Source of the DNA: Oscillospiraceae bacterium
GTDB lineage: Bacteria > Bacillota > Clostridia > Oscillospirales > CAG-272
Reading direction: 5' to 3'
DNA length: 23,019 nt
Assembly (NCBI GenBank): GCA_015065045.1
Contig: SVRB01000012.1
Coordinates: forward strand, 1-23,019
Positions 1 through 7,751 of this stretch are shown here, one piece after another. Each line of letters opens with the position of its first letter. The first letter of the stretch is position 1. The notes beneath the pieces were generated by a model that made no database searches, was not told the origin of the DNA, and was given only the letters and a program-made list of their open reading frames with translations. Made by a program: the position numbers and the translations under genes.

Positions 1-44
1 GGGTAGGGGGTTATGGGGGTGGGGGAATCGAAACCCTCACCCGT

Positions 45-83
45 GAACCCCCAAGCTTTACTTCGTGCAGCTCGGGGAACCCC
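45..83. repeat. 39-nt dispersed repeat module, copy 1
   Basis: This block matches 8382-8420 with three mismatches over 39 positions. Both copies contain CTTCGTGC and end in GGGAACCCC. The same module 8.3 kb apart, each time between genes, indicates a dispersed non-coding repeat of unknown function. Confidence 0.7.
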
Positions 84-106
84 GGCACCCCCGTATGCCT
101 TCTTTG

Positions 107-135
107 GTTACTTTCTTGGCACGCAAGAAAGTAAC
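107..135. repeat. Perfect 12-bp inverted repeat (hairpin)
   Basis: GTTACTTTCTTG (107-118) and CAAGAAAGTAAC (124-135) are exact reverse complements around a 5-nt loop, GCACG. An A-rich run follows. It could act as a terminator or processing hairpin for a gene left of the window, or be part of a dispersed repeat. No gene in the window clearly uses it. Confidence 0.5.
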
Positions 136-410
136 ATAAAAAAGAAAAGATAATATTATTTCGCAAAATAATACGTCTTTGCCCTCTCAGTCAGCTTCGT
201 GTGCCACCGTCTCGTTGCGACTCGGTCACGGCTCGGCTCTGACATCACACTGTGATGTCATTCACTCCCTCACCGCCGCTTCGCTACCCATAGGGAGAGC
301 CTTAAAGGCACAGAATATCAGGGCTTCGCCCCGAACCCACACAAGAGGCGCACTTTTGTAAAAGTGCCCTCTTGACTCCCTCAAAACTTTTAAAAAACAA
401 TATTTTTAAA

Positions 411-448
411 ACAAAAAACAGAACGTAATTTTGTACGTTCTGTTTTGT
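411..448 (-). terminator. Intrinsic terminator of the antiporter gene
   Basis: CAGAACGTA (419-427) pairs with TACGTTCTG (434-442) and A/T pairs extend the stem. On the minus strand the hairpin is followed by TTTTTTG. It begins only 4 nt past the antiporter stop codon. A/T runs on both sides mean it could work in both directions. Confidence 0.85.
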
Positions 449-452
449 TTGC

Positions 453-1745
453 TTATTTATTTTTGCCAACAGCGTTGAGCTTTTCCTGTCTACGATTCTT
501 AACGTGCTCGGGCATAGGCTTAATTTCGCCTGCCGCTTCAAGCGCGCGTCTCGTAAGTAACGGACCTACAAGCTCATATATAAGTACCGCGAAAAGCGTA
601 ATGTTTCTGATAAGATTACCCTGTTCGCCAAGCTGCATAGCTATAGTACACATACCAAGTGCTACACCTGCCTGAGGGAACAAAGTTATACCAAGATATT
701 TGCATATCTGAGGTTCACACTTTGTTGCCTTAGCACTTACCAACGTTCCGCTGTACTTACCTGCGCATCTGAAGATTATGTATACAATGCCGATAATTAC
801 TATCGCCTGATCTGCAAATACGCCAAGCTCAAGCTCAGCACCCGACACAACAAAGAACAATGCAAACAAAGGTGAAGTCCACTTATCAGCCGCTTTCATA
901 AGGTCTTCTGAAAGAGGACAAATGTTGCAGAACACCGTTCCGAGCATCATACAGGTAAGCAATGATGAAAAATGAATATGTACAGGACCTATTGAAAACT
1001 CAAGCATTGAAAGTGAGGCTGTCAAGAATACAACGCCTATTGTAAGATTAAGACGGTTTGTATTTGAGTTAAAGAGCTTTTCAAGCTGAGTGAGAACCCA
1101 ACCCATAACAGCGCCCAAAACAAGTGAGCATATAATTTCAACAAAGGGGTTTACAAGTATGGAAACAAGATCAATGTCTCCGCTTGTCAAAGTCTTTGCA
1201 ATACCGAATGATACGGCAAAAACAACAAGACCAACAGCATCGTCAAGTGCAACGATGGGAAGCAAAAGCTTTGTCAAAGGACCTTCAGCCTTGTACTGAC
1301 GAACAACCATAAGTGTTGCCGCAGGAGCTGTCGCCGTTGCGATCGCACCGAGTGTTATAACCTGAGCTAAAGAAAGCTTATCGGGCATTATCAAATGCAC
1401 AACGTATAATGCGCCGTCTACAAGCAAAGCTGCCACCAACGCCTGAACAATACCAATTACAAGCGCCTGTTTGCCTGTTTTTTTCAGTTCATCAAGTCTG
1501 AATTCATTACCGATCGAAAATGCAATAAAGCCTAATGCAACCTCAGACAAGAGCGCGAGCTGAGCTACCGCTTCGTGTGTGTCAAAGCCGAGTCCCTGTA
1601 CGCCAAGCTGACCTAAGCAGTAAGGGCCAATGAGAACACCCGCAATAAGATATGCCGTAACCGCAGGAAGCTTAAACTTCTTGAATACTCTGGTCATCAA
1701 AAGACCTGCAAGAAGCGCGATGGATACTGACAATAAAATTTTCAA
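453..1745 (-). CDS. CPA2-family cation:proton antiporter (Kef/NapA-type)
   Basis: A 430-residue polytopic membrane protein, predicted to exchange Na+ or K+ for H+ across the cytoplasmic membrane. The N-terminus has the Kef/CPA2 signature LPAVTAYLIAGVLIGP (residues 26-41). The acidic pair in LPIVALDDAVGLVVF (DD at 168-169) matches the ion-binding aspartates of the electrogenic CPA2 group. Hydrophobic segments run to about residue 400, giving roughly 12-13 TM helices, then a basic 30-residue tail. No C-terminal TrkA-N/TrkA-C regulatory domain is present, so it is the short form. The start is TTG, the only in-frame start compatible with the AGAGATGA sequence at 1752-1759; an upstream ATG runs straight into a stop. 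It is a single-gene unit with its own promoter (1803-1831) and terminator. The ion specificity cannot be told from sequence. Confidence 0.88.
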   Translation of the reverse strand: MKILLSVSIALLAGLLMTRVFKKFKLPAVTAYLIAGVLIGPYCLGQLGVQGLGFDTHEAVAQLALLSEVALGFIAFSIGNEFRLDELKKTGKQALVIGIVQALVAALLVDGALYVVHLIMPDKLSLAQVITLGAIATATAPAATLMVVRQYKAEGPLTKLLLPIVALDDAVGLVVFAVSFGIAKTLTSGDIDLVSILVNPFVEIICSLVLGAVMGWVLTQLEKLFNSNTNRLNLTIGVVFLTASLSMLEFSIGPVHIHFSSLLTCMMLGTVFCNICPLSEDLMKAADKWTSPLFALFFVVSGAELELGVFADQAIVIIGIVYIIFRCAGKYSGTLVSAKATKCEPQICKYLGITLFPQAGVALGMCTIAMQLGEQGNLIRNITLFAVLIYELVGPLLTRRALEAAGEIKPMPEHVKNRRQEKLNAVGKNK

Positions 1746-1802
1746 TTCAAGTCATCTCTTTTTCTATTAAATTTTTAATATTAGTGTTATAACCAAAACA
1801 GA

Positions 1803-1831
1803 ATTATAGCACACATATTTTGCATTTACAA
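1803..1831 (-). promoter_or_regulatory. Sigma-A promoter of the antiporter gene
   Basis: On the minus strand, TTGTAA (1826-1831), a 17-nt spacer, then TATAAT (1803-1808) preceded by TGC (extended -10). It lies about 58 nt upstream of the TTG start. Confidence 0.7.
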
Positions 1832-1881
1832 GAGGTTTATACATTTTTATGCAGTTTTTGATATTTTTAGTATCTTATTTT

Positions 1882-1923
1882 AAAAAACAAAAACCGTCCT
1901 CTTTTATGAGAACGGTTTTTTTA
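1882..1923 (-). terminator. Terminator of the lipoprotein gene (bidirectional)
   Basis: AAACCGTCCTC (1891-1901) pairs with GAGAACGGTTT (1908-1918) with one mismatch. T-runs follow the hairpin on either strand. It starts a few bases beyond the stop at 1927 and lies upstream of the antiporter promoter. Confidence 0.85.
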
Positions 1924-1926
1924 TAA

Positions 1927-2553
1927 TCATTTAACTCTTTCAAAGGTTAAGGGAAAAAATTTTGCGGCATCAAGTACGTCTCCGCCCACTTGCTTTTTAA
2001 ACACAAGCTGATCCTGATTTATAGAATAAGTAATATATATCGACTGATCGACCTCATACTCCTTGGCTGCCGACAGATAAAGATTGCCATCCATAACCCT
2101 GTATTTACCCTCGGTTTCAGCCTCTTTTTTGAGCTTTTTAACCGATTCGGAGTCGATAATAGAATCCTTGCTTATATTGTCAGCCTCGAGCGCTTCTTCA
2201 ACTGTTACGTCAAGATTATTCTTAGCTATAACCTCAGCATAATACAGCTTTATTCCCGCAAAAACTGCCTCTTTGTAGTCCTCGATATATTCGTCAACGT
2301 ATACAGTCTTTTTATAAAAGCCTTTTTCGTCAAACTCAAACACCTGACGCTTGTATACGTTTGAAAAATCAACGTATTTCATATACTCGCGATCGTCGTG
2401 TGTGCTGCCCGAGGTCAAGTCGGTATGCGGTATCTTCGTTTCCCAAACGCCAACTATCTCGTTAGGCTCTTTCGCACAGGAGATGAGAATAGAAGTTATC
2501 ATAAAAACAGCAATCAAGAGAGATATGCGTTTTTTTATCGTATTGTTTCTCAC
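1927..2553 (-). CDS. Small lipoprotein of unknown function
   Basis: A 208-residue protein with a lipoprotein signal peptide: basic N-terminus, hydrophobic core, and lipobox ILIS-C with Cys26 as the likely lipidated residue. The mature part starts with IVGVWETKI, like the first strand of lipocalin/DUF5640-type small beta-barrel lipoproteins. It then has a helical, Glu/Lys-rich middle (about 90-155) and ends in beta-like segments. The family is not recognised with confidence. The start is GTG, with TGAGGTG (2559-2565) five bases upstream. It has its own promoter (2608-2636) next to the stop of the upstream permease, so it is probably a separate unit. Confidence 0.8.
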   Translation of the reverse strand: MRNNTIKKRISLLIAVFMITSILISCAKEPNEIVGVWETKIPHTDLTSGSTHDDREYMKYVDFSNVYKRQVFEFDEKGFYKKTVYVDEYIEDYKEAVFAGIKLYYAEVIAKNNLDVTVEEALEADNISKDSIIDSESVKKLKKEAETEGKYRVMDGNLYLSAAKEYEVDQSIYITYSINQDQLVFKKQVGGDVLDAAKFFPLTFERVK

Positions 2554-2607
2554 TTTTACACCTCATTTTTAGCTTTACAACTGCTTTTTGATCATTTCTT
2601 TTTTGTT

Positions 2608-2636
2608 ATTATATCACATAATCCCCCAAAAAACAA
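2608..2636 (-). promoter_or_regulatory. Sigma-A promoter of the lipoprotein gene
   Basis: Minus strand TTGTTT (2631-2636), 17-nt spacer, TATAAT (2608-2613) preceded by TGA. The -35 box lies 5 bp downstream of the permease stop codon. Confidence 0.75.
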
Positions 2637-2640
2637 CGTT

Positions 2641-3747
2641 TCATACCAAAAACAGTCTTGCCACGAGAGTCATAATAAACAAGAAAATAAAGTTTATAAC
2701 AGTGAACATCCAAAAATACTGCTTTGTATGTCCGGGATAAAGAATACGAAATTCGCTGAACGTTATAAGACTCGCAAGAGATGCGATCAATGTTCCCGTT
2801 CCGCCTATATTTACTCCCAATAAAAGCGATCTGTAGTCACCCGTAAATCTTGAAAGCAATATTGCCGACGGCACGTTACTTATAAACTGGCAGGAGAACG
2901 TCGATACAAGCAACGTATCCTTTTCAAGCAACGCTGAAATTACCGTATTTACAGCGTCGATTCGAGAAAGATTTCCCGCAAAAATAAAGAAGAAAAAGAA
3001 CGTTCCGAGCAAAGCGTAATCCACCATATATAAAGCTTCCCTGTCCACAAAAAACAGCACTATCGGCACTAATATTAACCCCACTATAAAGGGTATAATA
3101 CGGAAAACTATAAGTATTGCAAACAAGAACAAAATAATATACAGCGTTGTTTTTTTAAGATTAAGCTTTTCGGGAAAGCTTTTGTCGATTACAAGCTTTT
3201 CTTTTTTTACAAAAAGACAAGCTAAGCATAGTAGTCCAACCGCCAACAGAAAAGGCGGAAGCATTATCAAACAAAATTCACCTGTCGGAATTTTGAAAAA
3301 CGAATATAAATAAAGGTTCTGCGGATTGCCGAACGGAGTCAGCATACCGCCGAGGTTAGCTGATATGTTCTGCAAAATGAACAGATACGCCATATGCTTT
3401 TCCTTGCCCACAGACGTCAACGCAAAATATCCGAGGGGGAGAAACGTTATCAGCGCCATATCGTTGGCTATTATCATCGAGCCTAAGAACGTTATGAATA
3501 TCAGCATCAGATACAAGCTTCTGAGATTGCCCGAAAATAATACAAGTCTGCGCGCAACTATGGTAAAAAACTTAATGTTTCTTAATGCGCATATAACCGC
3601 AAGTGTCAAGAATAAACAAGCTAATGTCTTCCAGTCAAAATACGTAAGATATTCCTTGTCGGGCGGAACAAAAAAGCTTGTCGCTATCGCCGCTATTGCC
3701 GCCACGCAAAACACGGTATTCTTTTTTATAAATCTTAAAACAGCCAT
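2641..3747 (-). CDS. SLC13/ArsB-NhaD superfamily permease
   Basis: A 368-residue integral membrane protein with about 10-11 hydrophobic segments. Two signatures place it in the ion-transporter (SLC13/ArsB/CitT) superfamily. The first repeat has IIANDMALITFLPL followed by NISANLGGMLTPFGNPQNLY; the second has FSCQFISNVPSAILLSRF and GVNIGGTGTLIASLAS. The paired NxxGNPQN and SNVPxA loops form the substrate site in this superfamily. The substrate could be a dicarboxylate, sulfate, arsenite or Na+; none can be assigned. The ATG start follows AGAAGG at good spacing and a clear promoter (3786-3814). There is no arsR or dicarboxylate pathway gene nearby. Confidence 0.85.
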   Translation of the reverse strand: MAVLRFIKKNTVFCVAAIAAIATSFFVPPDKEYLTYFDWKTLACLFLTLAVICALRNIKFFTIVARRLVLFSGNLRSLYLMLIFITFLGSMIIANDMALITFLPLGYFALTSVGKEKHMAYLFILQNISANLGGMLTPFGNPQNLYLYSFFKIPTGEFCLIMLPPFLLAVGLLCLACLFVKKEKLVIDKSFPEKLNLKKTTLYIILFLFAILIVFRIIPFIVGLILVPIVLFFVDREALYMVDYALLGTFFFFFIFAGNLSRIDAVNTVISALLEKDTLLVSTFSCQFISNVPSAILLSRFTGDYRSLLLGVNIGGTGTLIASLASLITFSEFRILYPGHTKQYFWMFTVINFIFLFIMTLVARLFLV

Positions 3748-3785
3748 TCGAATGCCTTCTTTTGATTATTTATTTAATATCGCAT

Positions 3786-3814
3786 ATTATATCACAAATA
3801 CACACCAACAGCAA
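3786..3814 (-). promoter_or_regulatory. Sigma-A promoter of the SLC13-type permease
   Basis: Minus strand TTGCTG (3809-3814), 17-nt spacer, TATAAT (3786-3791) with upstream TGTGA. It resembles the 2608-2636 promoter in its extended -10. Confidence 0.78.
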
Positions 3815-3969
3815 GTATTATTTTCTAACTTCTTCCTTGATAAAAACAAAAAGACGTTAACCTATTATAAATCCTTCGCAAAGCTCTCCTCCCGTCTTTT
3901 TGCTTACGCAAAAATCCACCCTCCTCACAGATGAGGGCTAAAAGATTCGCATCAATACGAAAGAATAGA

Positions 3970-4004
3970 AAAAGGGGCTTTTTTAAAAAAGTCCCTCTTT
4001 TATT
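3970..4004 (-). terminator. Terminator of the GT39 glycosyltransferase gene
   Basis: Minus strand AGAGGGACTTTTTT then AAAAAAGCCCCTTTTT forms a stem with small mismatches, followed by further T-rich sequence. It sits 14 nt after the stop at 4018. Confidence 0.75.
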
Positions 4005-4017
4005 ATTTACTTAAATA

Positions 4018-5694
4018 TTAGTAGCAAAGAATCCAGCTTTCAAACCATTTTAACACGTTCATTACGTAATCTCTGCTCGTAATGTTACCCGAGATTACCG
4101 GATAGAACATACAGAATAACACGAATGCAATGCAAAGTAACGCGATCGTTACTCCCTTGCCCCACTTAAATTTGTCCGAAAGCATCTTCAATATATACAC
4201 AAGCGCAAGTATAATAAACGGTACGCTTGCAAAATAGTGATAAATAAACGTCGCTCTGCTTATTATCACCCACGGCAAATACTGCGATAAGAATCCTATC
4301 ACAACAAACCATTCTCCACTGCATTTCTTAGGCTTCAACGCGAGCAGTATCATACAAAGCGATCCCAGCCACCATACTATCGGATTGCCGAGCGCAACTA
4401 TAGTCGAGCAATATCCAAGGGGCGCAACCGCCGCGTTCCCATAATACCACATAGGCTTAATAAGCAACGGCCACTCATACCAAGGCGATTCAAACGGGTG
4501 GGTTGCCGTAAGTCCCGAGTGATAGTTAAGCATATACATCTGGTTATCCCAGAACGTCTTAAATATCGACTGATTCGGCATCGATATAAAATACGGAATA
4601 TAGCTCATAAAATAGATGCAGAAAGGAATCACTATAAAGAACAGAACGCACCAAAGGCAAGTCTTTAACGGATCATCACCCTGCTTTGTTCTCTTAATAA
4701 GCGCTAACGTAAACAGCACTGCAAGTCCAATTCCCGCATACACGCAAAGCCATTTCGTCGAAATACCAAGACCGAACGCAATACCGCACAACGCAAGAAC
4801 CTTCATCGCATCCTTGTGTGAAAGCTGTTCGACGCTGCTGTCATAATAAATGTACATCAGGTAGTACATAAGCATTATAAAGAATATCGAGAACGAGTCT
4901 ATGGTTGCAATTCTCGTCTGCGTAAAGTGCATAAAGTCGAACGCAAGAAAAAGCGTTGCCGCCGTTGCAAAAAACGTATTCTTAAACAATCTCTTGCCAA
5001 ACAGATACATAAGCGCTATCATCATAATTCCAAAGAGATTGCCCATTATTCTCCAGCCGAGAGGATTCATTCCGAACACCGTTACACTAAGCGCTATTAT
5101 AAGCTTGCCAAGCGGAGGGTGTGAGCATTCGAAAGGATAGTCGCCTTTAAGATGCTCTGCTGCCGTTCTTACATAGTATATTTCATCAAAATAGGTTTCG
5201 TTCATATAAGTGGGGTTAGCCGGAACGTACTGTTGCTCGTCAAAAAGCTTGCAATCGTTAGAAGTAGTTACGTTTAACACCTCTCCGTCCTCGGAGATCA
5301 CACCTGCCTCAAAAACTTCGAGATCATCATCCACGCCGAACGTCAGGCATATAAAATTCGTTACGCAGTCAACGTCTATTGTAAGCCACTTATAAACCTC
5401 GCCCTCGTCACTGCTGAACGAATCCTTTGCAAGCTCGTTCCATGTGGCTCCGTTGTCGGTGGAGTTATATACAGACACGTTACAAACGCCAAGACCCTTG
5501 AATAAAACTATCTTATCGATATGCTTTTCTCCCTCGAGAGTAACGTACGTTATATACTGATTGTTCTCCATTTCGGGCTGAGTTGTCGGCGCTGCAGTAT
5601 CGCCCAGATTTATAAACGACATCACAGCATACACCAAAGTTATTATACATAATATCAGAAAGTCAAGACGGTCTATTTTTCTGTTATCGCGCAT
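4018..5694 (-). CDS. GT39-family (PMT-like) membrane glycosyltransferase
   Basis: A 558-residue polytopic protein that probably moves a sugar from a polyprenyl-phosphate carrier to an extracytoplasmic acceptor (GT-C fold). TM1 is at about 11-30. Residues 40-145 form an extracellular beta-rich insert with a discoidin-like pattern: VYNSTDNGATWNELA, then YKWLTIDVDCVTNFICLTFG. The catalytic loop follows: YFDEIYYVRTAAEHL, with the acidic pair D170-E171 and R176, then HPPLGK (192-197), as in PMT/GT39 enzymes. About ten further TM segments and YHYFASVPFI near the C-terminus complete the family pattern. The ATG at 5694 is preferred because AAGGAG (5702-5707) stands 8 nt before it; an in-frame TTG at 5727 has no ribosome-binding site. 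It is a single-gene unit. The acceptor (teichoic acid, protein or polysaccharide) is unknown. Confidence 0.88.
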   Translation of the reverse strand: MRDNRKIDRLDFLILCIITLVYAVMSFINLGDTAAPTTQPEMENNQYITYVTLEGEKHIDKIVLFKGLGVCNVSVYNSTDNGATWNELAKDSFSSDEGEVYKWLTIDVDCVTNFICLTFGVDDDLEVFEAGVISEDGEVLNVTTSNDCKLFDEQQYVPANPTYMNETYFDEIYYVRTAAEHLKGDYPFECSHPPLGKLIIALSVTVFGMNPLGWRIMGNLFGIMMIALMYLFGKRLFKNTFFATAATLFLAFDFMHFTQTRIATIDSFSIFFIMLMYYLMYIYYDSSVEQLSHKDAMKVLALCGIAFGLGISTKWLCVYAGIGLAVLFTLALIKRTKQGDDPLKTCLWCVLFFIVIPFCIYFMSYIPYFISMPNQSIFKTFWDNQMYMLNYHSGLTATHPFESPWYEWPLLIKPMWYYGNAAVAPLGYCSTIVALGNPIVWWLGSLCMILLALKPKKCSGEWFVVIGFLSQYLPWVIISRATFIYHYFASVPFIILALVYILKMLSDKFKWGKGVTIALLCIAFVLFCMFYPVISGNITSRDYVMNVLKWFESWILCY

Positions 5695-5758
5695 TTTTCT
5701 GCTCCTTAATATTTTTTCGTCTATCAAAACAGTAATTTCTTACATATATATTATACGT

Positions 5759-5788
5759 ATTATACCACAGCGCAACCAAAGAAAGCAA
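5759..5788 (-). promoter_or_regulatory. Promoter of the GT39 glycosyltransferase gene
   Basis: Minus strand TTGCTT (5783-5788), 18-nt spacer, TATAAT (5759-5764). A second TATAAT (5750-5755) lies just downstream. Either gives a leader of about 50-60 nt before the ATG at 5694. Confidence 0.6.
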
Positions 5789-6162
5789 TACCTAATATTT
5801 TTTACACAAAAATATTGTCTATACAACAAACAGACACTCACTTTATATCTATGCCCTAATACTACCGACAGCACACAAATAATTTTTTTTGGTTAAAGAC
5901 AATATTAAAGCCTTCCCCTTGAGGAGAAGGTGGCGCCGTTAGGCGACGGGAGAGGAGTAGTATACAAGATACCCGTTTCTTATGATTATTTTTATATCGA
6001 AACGCCGTCCGCGACGGCTACACCTCATCAGTCCTTCGGACAGCTTCTCCTCAAGGAGAAGCCTTATAATTATACATTTTTTGCATAATTTATATCTTTC
6101 TTGTTCTTTTTGTTGGTTTACATATATAGAATCACTTGGACTTAACTTAGCTTTCGATATAC
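5789..6162. other. Intergenic region with an inverted-repeat element
   Basis: No gene is supported here. The stretch carries the palindromic element at 5908-6065, flanked by AT-rich sequence. The small open frame at 5982-6182 runs through the repeat and has no ribosome-binding site or recognisable protein. Confidence 0.6.
5908..6065. repeat. MITE-like dispersed inverted-repeat element
   Basis: The terminal arms at 5908-5932 and 6041-6065 are inverted copies matching at 22 of 25 positions and centred on CCTTGAGGAGAAG. Inside are smaller hairpins: GCCGTC-cgc-GACGGC (6004-6018) and GTCC-TTC-GGAC (6031-6041). It is GC-richer than its surroundings and codes for nothing. Elements with CCTTGAGGAGAAG/CTCCTCAAGG ends are, from general knowledge, frequent between genes of gut Clostridia. 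Confidence 0.65.
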
Positions 6163-6203
6163 AAAAAATCCTCCGAGGCTGATTAACTGCTCGGAGGTTT
6201 TTT
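6163..6203 (-). terminator. Strong bidirectional terminator
   Basis: TCCTCCGAG (6169-6177) pairs with CTCGGAGG (6190-6197), flanked by six A on the left and six T on the right. On the minus strand it ends the two-gene membrane-protein unit 11 nt after the stop at 6214. Confidence 0.9.
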
Positions 6204-6213
6204 GTTTTTTTAT

Positions 6214-6891
6214 TTAGTTTTCTTCTTTTTCTTCTGTAGCTTCAGCTTCTATAGCAGCTTCGGGCTCTGTTTCATTAGCAGCTTCATTATTAGACTCTGC
6301 TGTAACTTCTGTTGTTTCTGAAACAACCTCTGTGGAAATTTCTTCTGCCGCAACTTCCTCTACTGCGGGAAGCTTCTTAAGCTTAGACAATGCGGAAATA
6401 CCGCTTACAAGAGAAACTATTACCCAAATATGAATTGCATAGTCGATAATCGAGTCAGCTACAAAGCCGTTAAGTCCGAACATTGCCAAGGTATCAAGCG
6501 TAAAGAATATCAAAGCAAAAACAAGCCATCCCTTTTTCTGCTTTTTTGAAAGCAACCAGCTAAGGAAATACAAAGCCAAAATTACGGCAACGATCACCAA
6601 CATAATTACCAAAAATGCCTTGGGTAAAAATTCTACCCCTGCCATTTCGCCTGTATATATCTCTTCAGGATACAGTCCGCAAAAATACATACCACAATCT
6701 GCCAAAATGAAGGGTATATAAGCTGAGAAAAGGAAATATGTATTTGCATTCAACACGAGGAGCAATACGTTTACGATCGTCATAACAATGACGAGCAATA
6801 TGTTGCCTCTGGCAGTTTCAAATTTTCTTTCCAAGAGTGCCCTTTCATTAATTTGCGAAGTAGTGTTAATGTTTTTAATGTTTTGACTCAT
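6214..6891 (-). CDS. Membrane protein with acidic C-terminal tail
   Basis: A 225-residue protein of no recognised family. The first 30 residues are polar (likely cytoplasmic), followed by about five hydrophobic segments (near 31-50, 52-72, 91-114, 121-140 and 150-166). From about residue 175 to the end it is a low-complexity tail rich in Glu, Ala, Thr and Ser (for example AAEEISTEVVSETTEV). The ATG start is preceded by GGAG at 9 nt. It lies 41 bp downstream of the Cys-rich membrane protein with no terminator between, so the two probably form one transcript. The function is unknown. Confidence 0.75.
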   Translation of the reverse strand: MSQNIKNINTTSQINERALLERKFETARGNILLVIVMTIVNVLLLVLNANTYFLFSAYIPFILADCGMYFCGLYPEEIYTGEMAGVEFLPKAFLVIMLVIVAVILALYFLSWLLSKKQKKGWLVFALIFFTLDTLAMFGLNGFVADSIIDYAIHIWVIVSLVSGISALSKLKKLPAVEEVAAEEISTEVVSETTEVTAESNNEAANETEPEAAIEAEATEEKEEN

Positions 6892-6932
6892 CTTTTTTAC
6901 TCCATATTTTATATATTTTATTTAACTAATAG

Positions 6933-7652
6933 TCATCTGAGCTTTTGACAATATTGTGTGCAGAGCTTGTCCGTACATTCCGAGCATTTCAAGGCGGCAT
7001 TTGTCATCTCGCAAAAGCGTTCGGGGTATATAATAATACACATCTCCCATACAACAAACGCAATTACCGACATAACCACAAGCGACAGCGAGAAAAATCC
7101 GCCGACATAAACAAGGGGCGTAAACATCATAAGATGATCCCAGTTAAATATACGACAGGTGGTGCAGCATTTGTTCTTCATTATAAGTCGGAACGGACAC
7201 CATATCAACACGCATATAAGATCGCATACGTAGAAAAATACCGATATCATAAAAAGAACGGTTTTGTTTATATAACCAAATTTATAAATCACACCTATCG
7301 CGAGAATTAAAATCCCCCAAATAATAAACACCTTGTATGCCGATTGGGTTGTCGTAACAACGTAATTTTTCAGCGCCTTATGGTTTATTTTTTCTCTGAT
7401 TGGGCGGAAACGGTTTGCAAAAAGCTTTTGCGAACCGAGAGCTATCTTGTTCTTTATCGGGATTATCTGCAATATCATATCGACCATCCAGATAAACCAC
7501 AACAAATGAAAAATCGAAAATTTGCTGAAAAAATTCATTCCGTTTAAAATATTAAATTCGTCCTCATGCGTAAAACACATTATAAGACATATTATAAATA
7601 TCAGACAGCGTCCTACCAGTCGAGCAAAATACCGTTTTCTTGTTTCAGACAT
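6933..7652 (-). CDS. Cys-rich integral membrane protein, unknown function
   Basis: A 239-residue protein with about six hydrophobic segments. It has two cysteine groups: KCCTTCRIFNWDH (C162, C163, C166) in a loop between TM segments, and the C-terminal CSECTDKLCTQYC (C223, C226, C231, C235; pattern CX2CX4CX3C). These could bind Zn or an Fe-S cluster, or form disulfides; the sequence does not decide. The FNWDHLMMFTPL segment looks strongly conserved and I associate it with an uncharacterised Firmicutes membrane family, from memory only. The ATG has AAAGGT upstream at about 9 nt and a promoter at 7710-7738. It is probably co-transcribed with the 225-residue membrane protein downstream. Confidence 0.8.
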   Translation of the reverse strand: MSETRKRYFARLVGRCLIFIICLIMCFTHEDEFNILNGMNFFSKFSIFHLLWFIWMVDMILQIIPIKNKIALGSQKLFANRFRPIREKINHKALKNYVVTTTQSAYKVFIIWGILILAIGVIYKFGYINKTVLFMISVFFYVCDLICVLIWCPFRLIMKNKCCTTCRIFNWDHLMMFTPLVYVGGFFSLSLVVMSVIAFVVWEMCIIIYPERFCEMTNAALKCSECTDKLCTQYCQKLR

Positions 7653-7709
7653 ATATTTCTACCTTTTTATATAGTGTTTTCTTCTTTTGATTATAACACG
7701 TTTTTATAA

Positions 7710-7738
7710 ATTATAACACCATATACCAAAATATGCAA
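7710..7738 (-). promoter_or_regulatory. Promoter of the two-gene membrane-protein unit
   Basis: Minus strand TTGCAT (7733-7738), 17-nt spacer, TATAAT (7710-7715) with preceding TGT. A second TGTTATAAT lies at 7690-7698 but lacks a matching -35. Confidence 0.65.
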
Positions 7739-7751
7739 TAAATAGCCTATA

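Larger units (their letters stand above)
1..452. other. Non-coding, repeat-rich left flank
   Basis: No convincing gene was found in this stretch; the short open frames have no Shine-Dalgarno site and resemble no protein family. It holds a G/C-rich block (1-100), a perfect hairpin (107-118 pairing with 124-135), and palindromic runs such as GGGCTTCGCCCC near 322-333 and GGCGCACTTTTGTAAAAGTGCC near 346-367. These look like decayed dispersed intergenic repeats. The block at 45-83 recurs at 8382-8420. The segment ends in the terminator of the antiporter gene. Confidence 0.6.

Noticed and set aside
302..541. 79-codon minus-strand frame overlapping the antiporter end
   Set aside because: It runs through a terminator and palindromic repeats, overlaps a real gene in another frame, and has no family features.
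2398..2823. 141-codon plus-strand frame
   Set aside because: It lies opposite two well-supported minus-strand genes and their promoter; composition and lack of motifs mark it as a shadow.
3326..3934. 202-codon plus-strand frame
   Set aside because: It is antisense to the SLC13-type permease and its promoter, with no ribosome-binding site or recognisable domain.
5695..5727. Eleven extra N-terminal codons of the GT39 gene, starting at TTG 5727
   Set aside because: There is no ribosome-binding site before the TTG, while AAGGAG lies inside this stretch at ideal distance from ATG 5694.
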